Source of the DNA: Dissophora ornata | Taxonomy: Eukaryota > Mortierellomycota > Mortierellomycetes > Mortierellales > Mortierellaceae | Reading direction: 5' to 3' | NCBI GenBank assembly: GCA_025201705.1 | Contig: MU616754.1 | Coordinates: forward strand, 1-45,642 | Length of the DNA: 45,642 nt | Shown here: positions 1-11,264 of the stretch, in pieces | Layout: every line of letters starts with the position of its first letter | Position numbering within the stretch: position 1 is the first letter of the stretch | Notes under the pieces: generated by a model | Databases searched by the model: none | What the model was told of the DNA's origin: nothing | Seen by the model: only the letters and a program-made list of their open reading frames with translations | Translations under genes and position numbers: made by a program

Positions 1-4
1 TTTT

Positions 5-1764
5 TTACTCGCGAGAAATGTCGCGACCAAAGACCTTTGACTTCATCCAGTCTCCAACGACCAGGAATCTGTTCCTGAAACTGAACATGTTGGAGATATA
101 GACCGAGCGCCAGAAAACATAGGTAGCAACACCTCCAACGGACACGTTTCCGTTCAAGAAGGGCAAGTCAGCAATAGCCTTGTCCGATCCAATGTAGGCG
201 AGTGATCCCTGGTGAGAGTACTCAAAGGGCGTGATCTTCATGTTCTCGCCCTTATCTATCCTGGCCAGGTTATGGAACACCGATGCCAAGTAGATACCCT
301 GTTGGGTGGCGACCTGGGCTGTGGGCGCGTATTTCGAGAATGTGCAGTCTCCGATGGCATACATGTCCTGGGCTCCTGAAACACGCATGTAGTCGTCAAC
401 GAGCAGTCCACGAGGCGAAGACTGGCCATCCTTGATACGCGCCATCAGCTTGCGGGCCAAGGGGCGAGGGCAGTTTCCAGTGGCCCAGACAAGAAGACCA
501 TAGGGAATCGTGACCATGTTCTTGTTGGCGTCCATGACCTTGATCTCCTTGTCTGCGACTTCCTTGACCATGGTCTTGGTCAAGACCTCAATGTGGTTCT
601 GCTTGAAAGTGTTCTCGGTGTATTGGATCAGCTGCGACGAGAACATGGGCAGGACGTTGGGCAGTGCCTCCACGAGTGTGATCTTGAACTTGTCTGCCAA
701 CTCGGGGTACCAGGTCTCGAGATCATCCTTCAAGAAGTCGTGCAACTCAGCGGCATACTCCACTCCGGTGGGTCCTCCTCCGACGACAACCATGTGCAAC
801 AGACGCTCGACTTCCTCGGGTGTCTGCGAAGCAAATCCTGCAGACTCGACACAGTCCATGAGACGGGTACGAATCTTTTGAGCATCCCAAACCTCCTTCA
901 AGAAGCACGCGAATTCCCTGACACCAGCCATGCCGAACGTCTGGTTGTCGGCACCAATAGCGACGACAAGGTAGTCGTAGGGAATGGTCGTGTTGGCAAC
1001 GGCTCCCTTGATATCCGAAACATCTGTAACGCTGATCGTCTTGCTTTCGGGATCGATATCGGTACATTCACTCTCGTAGAACTTGACGTTGCGAGTCTTG
1101 TGGCCGATAATAAAGCGAATAGGCTCCATGATGGAACGAAGCTCGATCGTTCCGACTGTGCAGCTGGGCAACAAGGGTGTGAACAAGAAATAGTTGCGAG
1201 GAGAAACGACAATCTAGAAGATCAAATTACAATGAAAAAAGGTGAGCTTTGTTAGAAAAAAAATAATAATAACAAGAGCGTGATCTATCCATTGAAATGA
1301 ACTCTGGGGCAGATCCTCGTGCCAGTCATAACTATTCACATACCACATTGTAGTCGTCTGTATTAAGTTTCTTCAAGAACGAGATGGCTCCCCAGCCACT
1401 TCCCAACAGAACGACCGTGCGTTTCGTGGGATCAAAGGGCTTTTGAGGGTTTGGGTGACGCTTCTGGTAGATATCTAGTCGTTTCACAGTTCAACAATGG
1501 CGTCATGTTAATAAGTTGGCCCATGAAAAAATCGCACACACTTGTTGTGTCCGTTTGTCAATTACCATAGCATGCGTATCCGATAGCTCCGACAGTTCCA
1601 ACCTGGACAACGCGCTTCAGACCACGGAGACGAGACCAGCGCTTCTTTGGTTGAGGAGCAGGCGCAGGCGTAGGCGCAGCAGACTTGGCAGCCGAGGCCA
1701 TTGTCGCACCGGCGTTGGTAGAGCTGAAGCGTGCACTGATCAGCAAGCGGGAAGCGGGCGTCAT
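5..1764 (-). CDS. NDE1: External (type II) NADH:ubiquinone oxidoreductase, mitochondrial
   Basis: Single-polypeptide, rotenone-insensitive NADH dehydrogenase that passes electrons from NADH to ubiquinone at the inner mitochondrial membrane without pumping protons. My model is exons 1764-1566, 1474-1344 and 1213-5 (512 aa); both junctions keep phase. The first ATG (1764) begins a basic, Ser/Thr-rich presequence (MTPASRLLISARFSS) followed by a short hydrophobic stretch (VVQVGTVGAIGYACYG), as in membrane-anchored external enzymes. The FAD dinucleotide fold GSGWGA starts exon 2's core. The second fold, for NADH, is VVVGGGPTGVEYAAEL near residue 255. ATGNCPRP and YAIGDC, late in the protein, are typical of the family. 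No EF-hand insertion is visible. The open frame upstream of 1764 (to 1794) has only a GTG, so I did not use it. An internal (NDI1-type) enzyme is the main alternative. Confidence 0.9.
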
Positions 1765-3860
1765 GACCCTAGGGACTACGGCAGCACGTGCCACGTTGGC
1801 AGCTAAAGTGTTGGCTGGTTAGATCGATCGAAGTAGCCGATTTGAAAATGTTCGTTGTTGTCCCGCGGGCAAAAGATAGTCCAGACATCATTATAAAGGC
1901 GACGGATAGAAAAGAACGGTGGGAAAGAAAGAGAAAGAGAGGAAACAGTCGGTCAGCAAACAGCCGATTAGCGCTGGCCAGCAGGATACGTCTGCGCGAT
2001 ACATGTGAGTAATATGTGTCAGTGAAATCCGCAAGTGAGAGCGCCTGGCAAGGTTCTCGGAGGATAATTGTCGCCAAGAAGATATGTTTTGTTATCGCAA
2101 TCGTGTCCGCTTTTCGCTGCTCCTGCTGCCTGTTGCAAGAGGATGACGAAGCGACGAAGCTGATCGAATATCCCTTTACTGCGTCAATCAATAGCGTGCG
2201 TGCACGGAACAAGAGTCCTTTAGTCGAGTGTGGCGTGTGCGGTGTGAGAAAAAAAAAGCGAATCGTCTCCCTTATATAGATCGCAATCAGAAAGACTGGT
2301 TGTCTATTCGTGCTGATCGCGATCAAGAGTCCCGATGGAAGCATAAACAACAACAAAAAAAAGTGGAAGCGTGTCTCCGTGGTTCGGCAAGATCAGCAAG
2401 AGGGCATCCATGGGAGAACGCACAACACACTGATCCACATGTGGCGGTACGCGACTTTGCTGATCGTCATTACTGTTCCCGGAGCGATGAGTCATGTGCG
2501 CTGCAGGGGGGATGCTTTCGTTTACCTCTCATGAACGACATTGTGGGAGAGTGATGAGGGAAGAGTGGAGAAGAGAGAGGAGATAGGAATGCAGATCGAA
2601 GTGGACGAGCGGATCGAGGGTCAGCAAGATAAGAAGTCTAGGATGCGAGAGGCAAAAAGGGGGGACGGACTGCCACCGCACTCGCTCCCAGTGCAGCAGA
2701 GCGATCGACAAACAATGCGGCTCTGCACATGGCGGACACACACTCCCGTCCCTGGCATTCGGGCCAGGCCATCGTCTCCCTCGCTCCGTCCCTCTCTCTC
2801 TCCTCCTCCGTTTCCTCCACTTTCAGCGCCTCTCCTCCTTCTTGGTGCCGTGGGTTTATCTTGAAGCTCACCGCCACTTGTCCTAGCTTACGCTCCTCAG
2901 TCTTCCAAATCATCATGTTCACTAATATCCAACCGCAACACTGACAATTAGTTGCATTCTAATGCGAACATCCCCGTGAAAGAAATCTCCCTCTCGGCTA
3001 TGCCTTGCAACTGTCGTTCACTTTGGCCATCCAGGGAACGGCGTAAAAAAAACTCCGTTTGTAAAATCTTCCTTCACTTATCTTATCAGCTCATTATTCA
3101 GGCACAGCGGCTCAAGCAACTCAAATATCTACCGCGCTATCTATCTCGAACTCATTCCCCGACATCAATTGCCCATGTGTGATTTCTTCACTCCAGCCTA
3201 TGGTCAGATCGGCAAACCTTGCCCAAAACAGGCCATGACATGTCTGCAAAAATGGCCAACGTAACACGGTAAAACCTGCATTGTCCTGAGAAATGAACAC
3301 ACACGCGCGTGTCGATCGCTGACCTAAAAAAAAGCCCAAAACAAGGAAGATCCACGTTTTCTCACATCGCGGTGGAACCAATAAGGTTTTTCTTTTCTGC
3401 GTCCAGAAAGTGGGTCTACGCATCTATTGACCGCACATGGAGTGGAAATCTCTCTAAAAACTGCATGGCTTTCAGTAAGGCATTTAGGACATACATCTTT
3501 AACTATACTCTCTGTCACTATGCACATGTATGGTCACAAACAGATCTGCAGTGTTTATGCACCACGGCCCTGACTGAAAGTGTTTTTTGGGAGTGGATTT
3601 TGATATCCTGCTGTATTCGCTGGCAGTAGGTGTGAATAGATATCGAATGGCAGTCCATCCTGTCCTGAGTCTTCTTGTCTGCCGGGCTTGGTTATGTGGG
3701 ATTGTGTGTAAAACCCTTATCAGAAAGAAGACTGTGGCGCATGAAACAAGCAATGGAAGCACCCTGTCCAGTCGCTGTCGTTTGTGTTGTATTATACGTG
3801 CTGTTCCAATATTGCCGGGCCTTGCTTCTCATGAATCAAGCAATTACACCATTTCCTCAG
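1765..3860. other. Gene-free stretch: NDE1 promoter side and unassigned DNA
   Basis: No reading frame here looks coding on either strand; the longest frames have odd composition, mostly non-ATG starts and no splice partners. A TATATAAG on the minus strand (2272-2279) lies about 510 bases before the NDE1 start, so a long leader is possible but unproven. Short ATG-led frames between it and NDE1 (for example near 1890) would be upstream ORFs in such a leader. From 2550 to 2850 the plus strand is rich in GA, then CT tracts. Confidence 0.5.
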
Positions 3861-5435
3861 TCATGTTACTGTCAACTCCTTTCCATCCTTGTGTCTGCTA
3901 ATGGTGGTAGTCACGACGCTGGAAGTGCTGCTGCTGCTTCCTTTGTCGGCATTGTTTTTGTGGTGATTAGCGGTGTAGTTGTCGACCTGTGACTCCAACA
4001 CGGCCTTTTTCTCAGTACCGTGGATGGGGGGACTTATTCCTCTGGTTAGAATGATCCTTATCTTGTAAAACATCTTCTTCCTCAGGCGACCTCTCAGAAG
4101 ACGCGTGGCGCATACCTGTCATGGTTCGAACCAGCGCGCAAAGTACCGGCAGCACCGATATCTCCTCTAGCACCATTTTCATTGTTGGGATTATCATTGC
4201 TCTCACTGTTCAGAGACTTTTGCCTCGTTATCCACATCCTTTGAAAGACTCATTCGCCAGTAGTGGTGCCGTACATTCGATTCATTTTCATCTTTGGGAG
4301 AAAGCCGGTGCCCTCCTAACACCGGTGCCAGAAGAGCTTCGGCTGCATCAACATCAAGACCCCCAGGCATTGTCGGCGGCAAGAGTGGAAGCGCCTGAGA
4401 TACTGGACCCGATCCCCGCTCATTGTCTCCATTATCATACACCGGCGAGAAAAATCTGATCAAAGCACCCATACCGGTTGGCCTGCGATTGGATTCCCAC
4501 TCTGCGAGCTGCTTCTCATCATAGTCATCCTTCAACATACTGGGTGTCAATATCCGATCGCATTGTCGGAGTCGTCTGGAAGATGAAGACGGATATATAG
4601 ATCTGGACGGTGTTACGGAGAACTCTTTCATTGTTATATCGGCATCTGCATCACTAGAATACAGCGGTGAAAGCAGAGGTGATGACATTAGCGATCGACG
4701 TGAGTAATTAGAAGACCCTAAGGGTCGCGAGGATCTTGAGGATCGCGACGGCGACTCTGCCTCGGGTTGTGCCGTATCCTCATGATGTCTTTTCTTCTGA
4801 CGCTTTCTTGAATCAATAAAGACCGCCAGGTTGGATTCCAGCAAGAACCGCACACGCTTCGTTATTCGTCCCAAAGGTTCAGCGTTGTCGCTCGAAACCG
4901 ACAACGAATCGTTTACCGATGCAGAGGAGCTTGAGGACTGAAGGGGAGTATCCCTCGACGGAGACGATTCCGAAGTGGCGCTGCTACTGTGGAGCCCCAC
5001 GCCCTTTATATCGAGAAACTCAGCTAGGATCTGCGGACCGACCACAAAGTCTTCAGAGGCACTACTGGCTTCCACTTCATGCACTGCTCTTTCAGCCGAC
5101 TCCATTTGCTTAAAAATGTCCCCTACGTCCCCCGGTTGAGCAGCTATTGGAGGGCTCGATAGATCGAATATAGAGACGAGAGATTGGTGCCCCTTTGAGG
5201 AAGGAGGAGGAATCGAGGAAGGAGGAGAACTGGAAGAGGAAATCGAGGTTGATGTAAGGGGCGACATGGCGGCAAACTGTCTGTTTGAGTAAGAATTGTG
5301 ACAACTATCAGGAGAAAACATCGCTAGCGGATGGTTGTGAACGGTATTTGAAGTAAGCGCTGGATCACTCCCTGGATTCAGGAGTGTTTTTTGGTAGGAT
5401 TGATGAATGTGAAAGAGACAGACGCGAATCAGCAT
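3861..5435 (-). CDS. Ser-rich low-complexity protein, unknown function
   Basis: I do not recognise this protein. The main exon ends at 4207 and is open from 5435; a second ATG at 5321 (MFSPDSCHNSY) has equal claim as start. It encodes a mostly disordered, Ser/Pro-rich chain with a basic patch (DSRKRQKKRHHED) that could be a nuclear localisation signal, and a more conserved-looking C-terminal block (KQLAEWESNRRPTGMGALIRFF). The frame closes at 4203, but coding-like sequence continues in another frame. A 40-nt intron (4206-4167) and a 73-nt intron (4115-4042) join 4166-4116 and 4041-3861 in phase, giving 486 or 448 aa. The 40-nt intron is unusually short, so a real stop at 4203 or a one-base frameshift remain possible. 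The 3' structure is only a model. Confidence 0.5.
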
Positions 5436-5666
5436 GTGGGAAGAAATTTACATTTTTGGTGGCGGGCATGGACACCACTCTACAAGCGCGTCTCATTATG
5501 TCTTTATTGTACAACGTAATACAGAAAAAAATTAATGCAAAAATCCTCCTAGCCCCCGTTCATACTCTTGGTCCTCCGCGCCACCATCGAACACGACGAT
5601 CGCCAGTGCAAGCGCACTAGTGCTCTCCCTGTCCTCATTTGCATTCTCATTTACGCAAAAACCGTT

Positions 5667-8600
5667 TTACTCTTCCCCCTCTCCATTCTCTCCTTCGAGT
5701 TCAAAGTAATCGTCAAGCCAGACTTCATCTTCTCCCTCGTCCTCTTCTCGCAAGTCCTCAACTCCATGCTCCGACACAATAGTCCCTCGAGCCTCCGACA
5801 ACGGTGACAGCGATGGTGGCCTGGTGGTATCGCGAATGGACCCATCACGAAGCCCCCTTGCCCTCGCCTTCTCCCGACCTGCCTTCATAGCCTCAACCTC
5901 TTCCAGAATAGGGGGTTCGTTTATGTAAGGCTCAGGGTTCATACGATAAAGTCGGCGCTGAAAGAGTTGCAGCTCGTCCGGCTCCATATGAACGACCTTT
6001 CCAAGGTTTTTCTGAATCGCTGTCAGTTCTCTGGTGCCAAGCCTTACTTTAGGAGATTCCCGATTCATTCTCTGCCATTTCTTGCGCGCTTCGCCTTGGA
6101 GATCATCCGGTGGGTACGACGAACGCAGTCGTTTCTCTAGTCTCTCATCCTGCAAGAATTTTCCTTCTACCAGAGATTTCATGTCGACTGGCTCCCAATT
6201 CTCAATGCCGCTTTGTTGACGCTTCTTAGTCCCCTTCAACACCACCAATAACTCCCGATCAACTCCATCGTCCCGCCTATCTCTGCGCCTTTTCCTAGCG
6301 TTGTCGCGGTAGAATCCTCGGGTATTCTCTCTGTTGATGACTTTGGGGATATCTACGAGCCCGCCGCCTTGGATACTATCTGCTTGACGTTTATAGCGCT
6401 CTGTTCGCACGAGCCTCACATTCGCGGTCCGGGTCTCGGGAATGAGGACAGACTGAAAGACGTGGACCTGGTATTCCACAGGCAACAGATGAAGCGGATA
6501 CTCTGCTGAGGGTGTCGGGGTCGGGTCATGCATGCGAGGCAACTCTGCCCGTTTGGGAAACAGAGGGCGGTCGTGAAACTCACTCGTGGTATGGAAGTGG
6601 TGTATTGACAGTGCGGCAACAGGCTTTGATTGTCTCAACAGTGTTCGATCGATCTCTGCATCCTCTAGCAAAAACGCCTCTCGCTCCTTGTTTTCCACAT
6701 CCGAAAGCTCTGGTCGCTCTCCCGCAATGATGCGCAGAGTGTTTGGTCTCAGCATCCGGATCTGACGTGGCAGTGGCGTGAGAGTGTGGTCCGGTCTAAG
6801 TCGCACGTAGTATCCTGACATAAGTTTATCCAAATCCTTGCTTCGCTCAGATGATACGTCGTACCCGTGCTCCCGTAAAAAGATTTCACGCGCCAGCGGA
6901 ACACAATCCTGCCACGTTCGTGGTGCATGCCCCTTCGCCTCAGCAACCTTACTGATATCTTTCGCCATGGACTTGATCTTTTTACGGTCCCGCCAGCTCA
7001 GTGAGCGAGCACGTTCAGCGGCCGCGTTCTGGTCTGAGGAGGCTTTGAGCTCCTTGATCTTCATATACTGCAAGTGCCTCTGATGCAAGTGTAGCAGCCA
7101 GTTGTCTCTGACTGTATCCCGAACCACCGCTCGAGCGTTCTCCTGCGCCCACGGCGGTAAATGTCTCGTCCGAAACTCTGGTGGGTCGAGCGAAACCCAC
7201 TCAAGAATACCTTGAACAAGCTTTTTCTCCCGTTCAAATCGCTCTGCTATCCACGGAAGAAAATTCTTCATCCTCCGTCGATTCAGTGACTTCAAAACCC
7301 CCTCGTAATCCCAATCCCTGTCACGTCGGAGGAGCTCTTGGACGACAGTATTTCTCTTCATGGCCCTGTAATTACTGCTGAAGTGTTGACCAAGCTTGTT
7401 GGTAAGGAAAAAGTCTTTGACGCGCCGGTACTCCTTAAAATACCTCTGACTCTCTTCCTTGTCCCAATGCAACTGCTTTGCTAAATGTTTGTTTTCCTTG
7501 TTTAGAAAGAGTTTCATATACGCTTTCCATACACGCTTCTCCTTCTCGTCCACGGGCCAACGTTCCAGAGTCCGTGGTTGTAGCGTCGACTGGTATCGAA
7601 TACGCATCAGCGCCGATTTAACCGAGTCTTTCAGAGTCTTCTTAGCTGCTTCATAAGCAGTTATCTGTTTTTTGCGTTGTCGATCTGATGATGAAGCTAG
7701 CTTGCCCTCTCCTTCAGTCATCGCCTCTTCATTTGCAATGGTGTGCAACGTAGTTTTTCGAATGCGGTTCTTAAGCTGTTCAAAGGTCAGAAGACCCGAA
7801 GACAGATCCTCCCATTCATCCCCACGAGGATCGGGTATATTCCATTCTTCCAGCTGTCGGATGTAGAGGTACGTCATCGGCTGTTTCTTGTACAGGGCCA
7901 CAAATCTGGCGAAATAGAGTGCAGCCTGGGTCGGGTTTCGAGCATGGCAGGTGTAGAGCTCCCAATCTTGACTCCGTCGTGTCCGATGATCCCGCTGCAG
8001 CAAAATGTAACATGTCAAGGCGGGTGCCTCTACAAAAAAAAAAAAAAAAAAAAATCCAAACGTCAGACCTTGCGCTCCTTTGACGACAAGGAAATTGTAC
8101 CACGGATGTAAATTATGGCTTACCAGGCTTCTTGAGATGGTGCATCCATTGATTCAAAAGTCCGTGCGCGGAGAACACAAACTCCTGGTTAACTTTTGGA
8201 TTGTTCGCGATCCTGTCCCAGTGAATTCCAGTGATGTCTGTATTATCCAAAATGGCGCCGCGCAATTCCCTAGAAAGAGATATGACTGTTAGTTCATCGA
8301 ATCGCCTCATATCAACGAGTTATCACATTCCGCGACCGACACGCTGCCTGTATGCTTACTGAAATCTTCTCTTCCACAACGCGGGAGGATCGGGAACCAA
8401 TCCTTCTCTCTCCTGGAAATCACCTAGAGAGAGGATAAGAGGTGTTTATAAGCCAGAAGAACCACCGAAGTAGATACATCGTAAATTACTGGCTCCTTTG
8501 TCGACAATAAAAAAACTTACTACAGCAAAAGCACAATTCTCCTGTACGATCTATCGACGGCCGAAACTCAAAGGACTCGCGTATCCCGCAGTTGTTGCAT

Positions 8601-10085
8601 CCTGACGGCAGAGCCTTCGCTGTCAGCTCATAGAGACTCTGGAACCGCCTCTTTTCCTTAAGAAGCGCTCCACACTCGGCCACACAATGCAAACAGAGCC
8701 GTCTCTGCTCATGATCAAACGGGTAGAGGCAGGGCAACGGTCCTACACCCTTGATATCCACGCGCGCCCAAGCAAGAAACTCCTCGATCGTACGACTGTC
8801 GGAAGGGATTTGGATGCCGCACCAGTGACACCGCGATTGGAGCTCTTCCGGCTGCTCAGGTGTGAATCCCTCTAATAACGTACGGAGTCGTTCTCGTGCT
8901 TCATGGACAACGGCCTGATGCTCATCTTCTAGTCTACCCAGAAGCAACTTGCGACAATCTATAAAGTGGTCGGGTCTACAAGTAAGCCATGCAAGCACAG
9001 GTGAAAAGGTAAACCTCTAACTATCATCATTTGTTTTGAAGAAAGCTTACAGCACTTTGGGCAATTAAAGTCGTGTCGGACTGGTTCGCCTTCTTTGTTT
9101 TTGAGAATATGGTCGTTGATACAGTTCAAGCAGCACTTGTTTGAGACCTGGTTTGCGAATAGCAGCTGAGTGATGGTTCTGTAACAGGCTACGATCTCTG
9201 CTTGTTTCCTCTCGTTCTCCATCCGTAGCGGTGCCATTGGATGCATCCAGTCATACCGATCTACATGTCCATATGACAGATGAAGGCACAGGCGTGTTAG
9301 GTGGGCAAACAGATAACGCAGGCTCTACGTCTCATTTCACAGAGTACCGTTAATACCAAAGGCAACAAGAAAGCGCACGTACGGTTGTAATCGACGGATC
9401 GATGAGGCGAACACTCCTCAAAATGATTCTTTTGGATCGAAAAGTCCTTTGGGATGTTGTTGTACCACTCAGTCTCGCCAACCGAAGCATCAGTGTCACT
9501 ATCTGCTTCCCCGCCTTTGGATGTTGACAAAATTGGCTCTCCCTCTGACTCGGCATCGGTATCCGATTCCAGCTCGAATTCCAATCCAGTATCTGACTCT
9601 GATCCTGCGCTTGACTCGGACCCGAAATCAAAGTCGGAATCATTAAAGCCGTCGTCGACATCATCGCGCCCAACCCCAAATCGTCTCCTTCGCGGTATCG
9701 GCGTTTTGCCCTCATTACGTTCAGTTCCCCGGTCGCCTTCGGATTCTTCTGTTTGTTGTCGTATGTTTTGATTACCAGAAGCATTCATGCTCCTTCGTTG
9801 CTGTTGTGATGTTGAGCCTCCCGCTTGCTGACCGTCCGCCGAGTCTTGGAAGAAATAAGGAGGGGGTGGCACGCTGTGGATTTGATGCTGAGAGCTGATG
9901 CCATTGTGTCTTTTGCGCACCAGTACCTCCTCTTCTTCTTCCTCCTCGTCGTCAGTGTTTTGGTATTCTTGGCGGTAATGCTGTTCGTCGCCGTCAATGG
10001 AATCAGCCCCTGAGCCCTCGGAATAGAGATTGATGACTTCGGCACTTTGCTCTTCGTGGCCATTTGTTCTGCGCTTCCCATCCAT
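5667..10085 (-). CDS. Large CxxC-rich basic protein, unknown function (six exons)
   Basis: Exons 10085-9383, 9260-9051, 8958-8521, 8423-8360, 8269-8124 and 8029-5667 join in phase to a 1307-residue protein, although the sequence at first sight looks like five separate frames. The N-terminal 230 residues are disordered and acidic, with a poly-Glu run and Asp/Ser repeats. Residues about 235-460 hold repeated Cys pairs: CCLNC, CPKC, CHWC, CLHC, CNNC and CFCC, spaced like zinc-binding knuckles but matching no family I know. The C-terminal 850 residues are helical and very rich in Arg/Lys, with an acidic tail. This looks nuclear and possibly nucleic-acid binding (inference only). Donors are strong (GTACGT, GTAAGC, GTAAGT); the last intron has a 21-base T run before its acceptor. 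The weakest junction is 9050-8959, where several acceptors are possible but only this one keeps frame. Confidence 0.75.
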
Positions 10086-10449
10086 GGTCTGCTTGTGTTA
10101 ATGGCAAGACGGACGCAGTACGTTGAACTGGTGTACGGACATTGAGGTGAAGGCATGTTGAAGGGAGAAAACAAAAAAATAAAACAGGGTGACTACTATT
10201 TTTTTTTTTTTTTTTTTTCTCCCCAATTGGATCGAGTGGATCGCCGCTCTCAAGACTGAAAAGGCATGAAATGATCGTCGACTCTTTTGCAATCTCGCCT
10301 TCACTCCTGCCGTTTTTTTGATATGTACAATTGGGTTTTTATTTGTTCACAACAGCTTTTACATTTCCTTTGTTTGAGGATACAACTTGCTTATTTTTTC
10401 CTTCGTTTGAGGATACGACATGCATGTTCAACGGCTTGTTCCTTTGTTG
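10086..10449. other. Short intergenic stretch with a 27-bp direct repeat
   Basis: It lies between the large CxxC gene's start and the small gene's stop. It contains a run of about 20 T near 10200-10219 and a duplicated 27-bp element at 10364-10390 and 10397-10423 (24 of 27 bases identical; core GTTTGAGGATAC), downstream of the small gene and so probably in its 3' UTR. No coding potential was seen. Confidence 0.5.
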
Positions 10450-10677
10450 TTAGTGGTGGCCATCAATCTTCTGGGGGTGAGACCCCGAAGACCTCCTGTT
10501 CGAGCCGTGGTACTGCTTTTTGCTCGACCCGAGGCTGCTCGACTGCTGGCTTTCCTGCGACGTCGACTTGGACTGTGCTTGAGACAAGGGTTCGGTCTTT
10601 TGGTGGGCCGAGGTTTGTTCCGTCTCGTGCGGCGCGGACTTGGCCTTGCCGGGAGCGTGCTGGGGCTGCTTGGTCAT
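10450..10677 (-). CDS. Small hydrophilic protein (75 aa), unknown
   Basis: A 75-residue single-exon frame starting MTKQPQHAPGK and ending in a His pair. It has no hydrophobic segment and is rich in Gln, Ser, Lys and His, so it is probably a soluble, intrinsically disordered protein. I recognise no family. What makes it credible is its promoter: a TATAAAA box 135-141 bases upstream of the ATG, followed by a CT-rich leader, which is the layout of highly expressed fungal genes. Small disordered proteins of this kind are often stress- or development-linked in fungi, but nothing here proves that. Confidence 0.55.
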   Translation of the reverse strand: MTKQPQHAPGKAKSAPHETEQTSAHQKTEPLSQAQSKSTSQESQQSSSLGSSKKQYHGSNRRSSGSHPQKIDGHH

Positions 10678-10811
10678 TTTCCAGTGGTTCGGTTGTGGTT
10701 TTTAAAGAAAGAGGGAGGGAGGGATGCGTAGCTACGTGTGTTTTCAAGAATGTGGGAGGAGAGAGTATTGTGCGGTGGGATTTGAAAAGAGAGGAATAGC
10801 AGGATCGCGTC

Positions 10812-10818
10812 TTTTATA
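10812..10818 (-). promoter_or_regulatory. TATA box of the 75-aa protein gene
   Basis: The sequence TATAAAA on the minus strand lies about 135 bases before the ATG at 10677, with a pyrimidine-rich leader between them. Confidence 0.55.
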
Positions 10819-11264
10819 GTGTAGGGCTCATCGTAGGTCCTTGTCCAAGAAAGGACAGCTCTTCGCTCGTCCTGATAGTTCAGGTGTCTAGTGTTGTGTT
10901 CTTTTGCACAACACAGGGAGGTGCATTGGCAGGGTGTGAGACAGCTACCCTGACAAGCGAATCAGAGAGCCAGGGCCAGTTGTCTCACATAATCACGCCC
11001 CTTTGTTGGTTACACTGCTTGGCGTAGCTGGGGCTGAGCACCTGTCAGGACGCGCGATGGGAGACAAAACTCATGCCCGCAGTATCACTGGTCGCGTTTG
11101 TTGACCATAACACAAAACACGCAATAATCCCACAGCCTTTCGTTATGCTTGTATGGATGATCATTGGATAGGCTACGAAATATGTGTGTACGATAAAAGA
11201 CAGACGTTCCACTATGCCCGCAAGTACATTCATCCCTGCCTCTACGACTCACAGAGATATGAGA
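10819..11264. other. Intergenic stretch with an imperfect inverted repeat
   Basis: No gene was seen. An inverted repeat spans 10935-10989: the outer nine bases of each arm (TGTGAGACA against TGTCTCACA) pair exactly, and the inner arms pair with a few mismatches. It could form a stem of about 18 bp, either as a hairpin or as a remnant of a small inverted-repeat element. Confidence 0.4.

Noticed and set aside
1769..2356. 195-codon minus-strand frame overlapping the NDE1 leader
   Set aside because: It overlaps the likely promoter and leader, has low-complexity content and no family resemblance; at most it contains a short upstream ORF.
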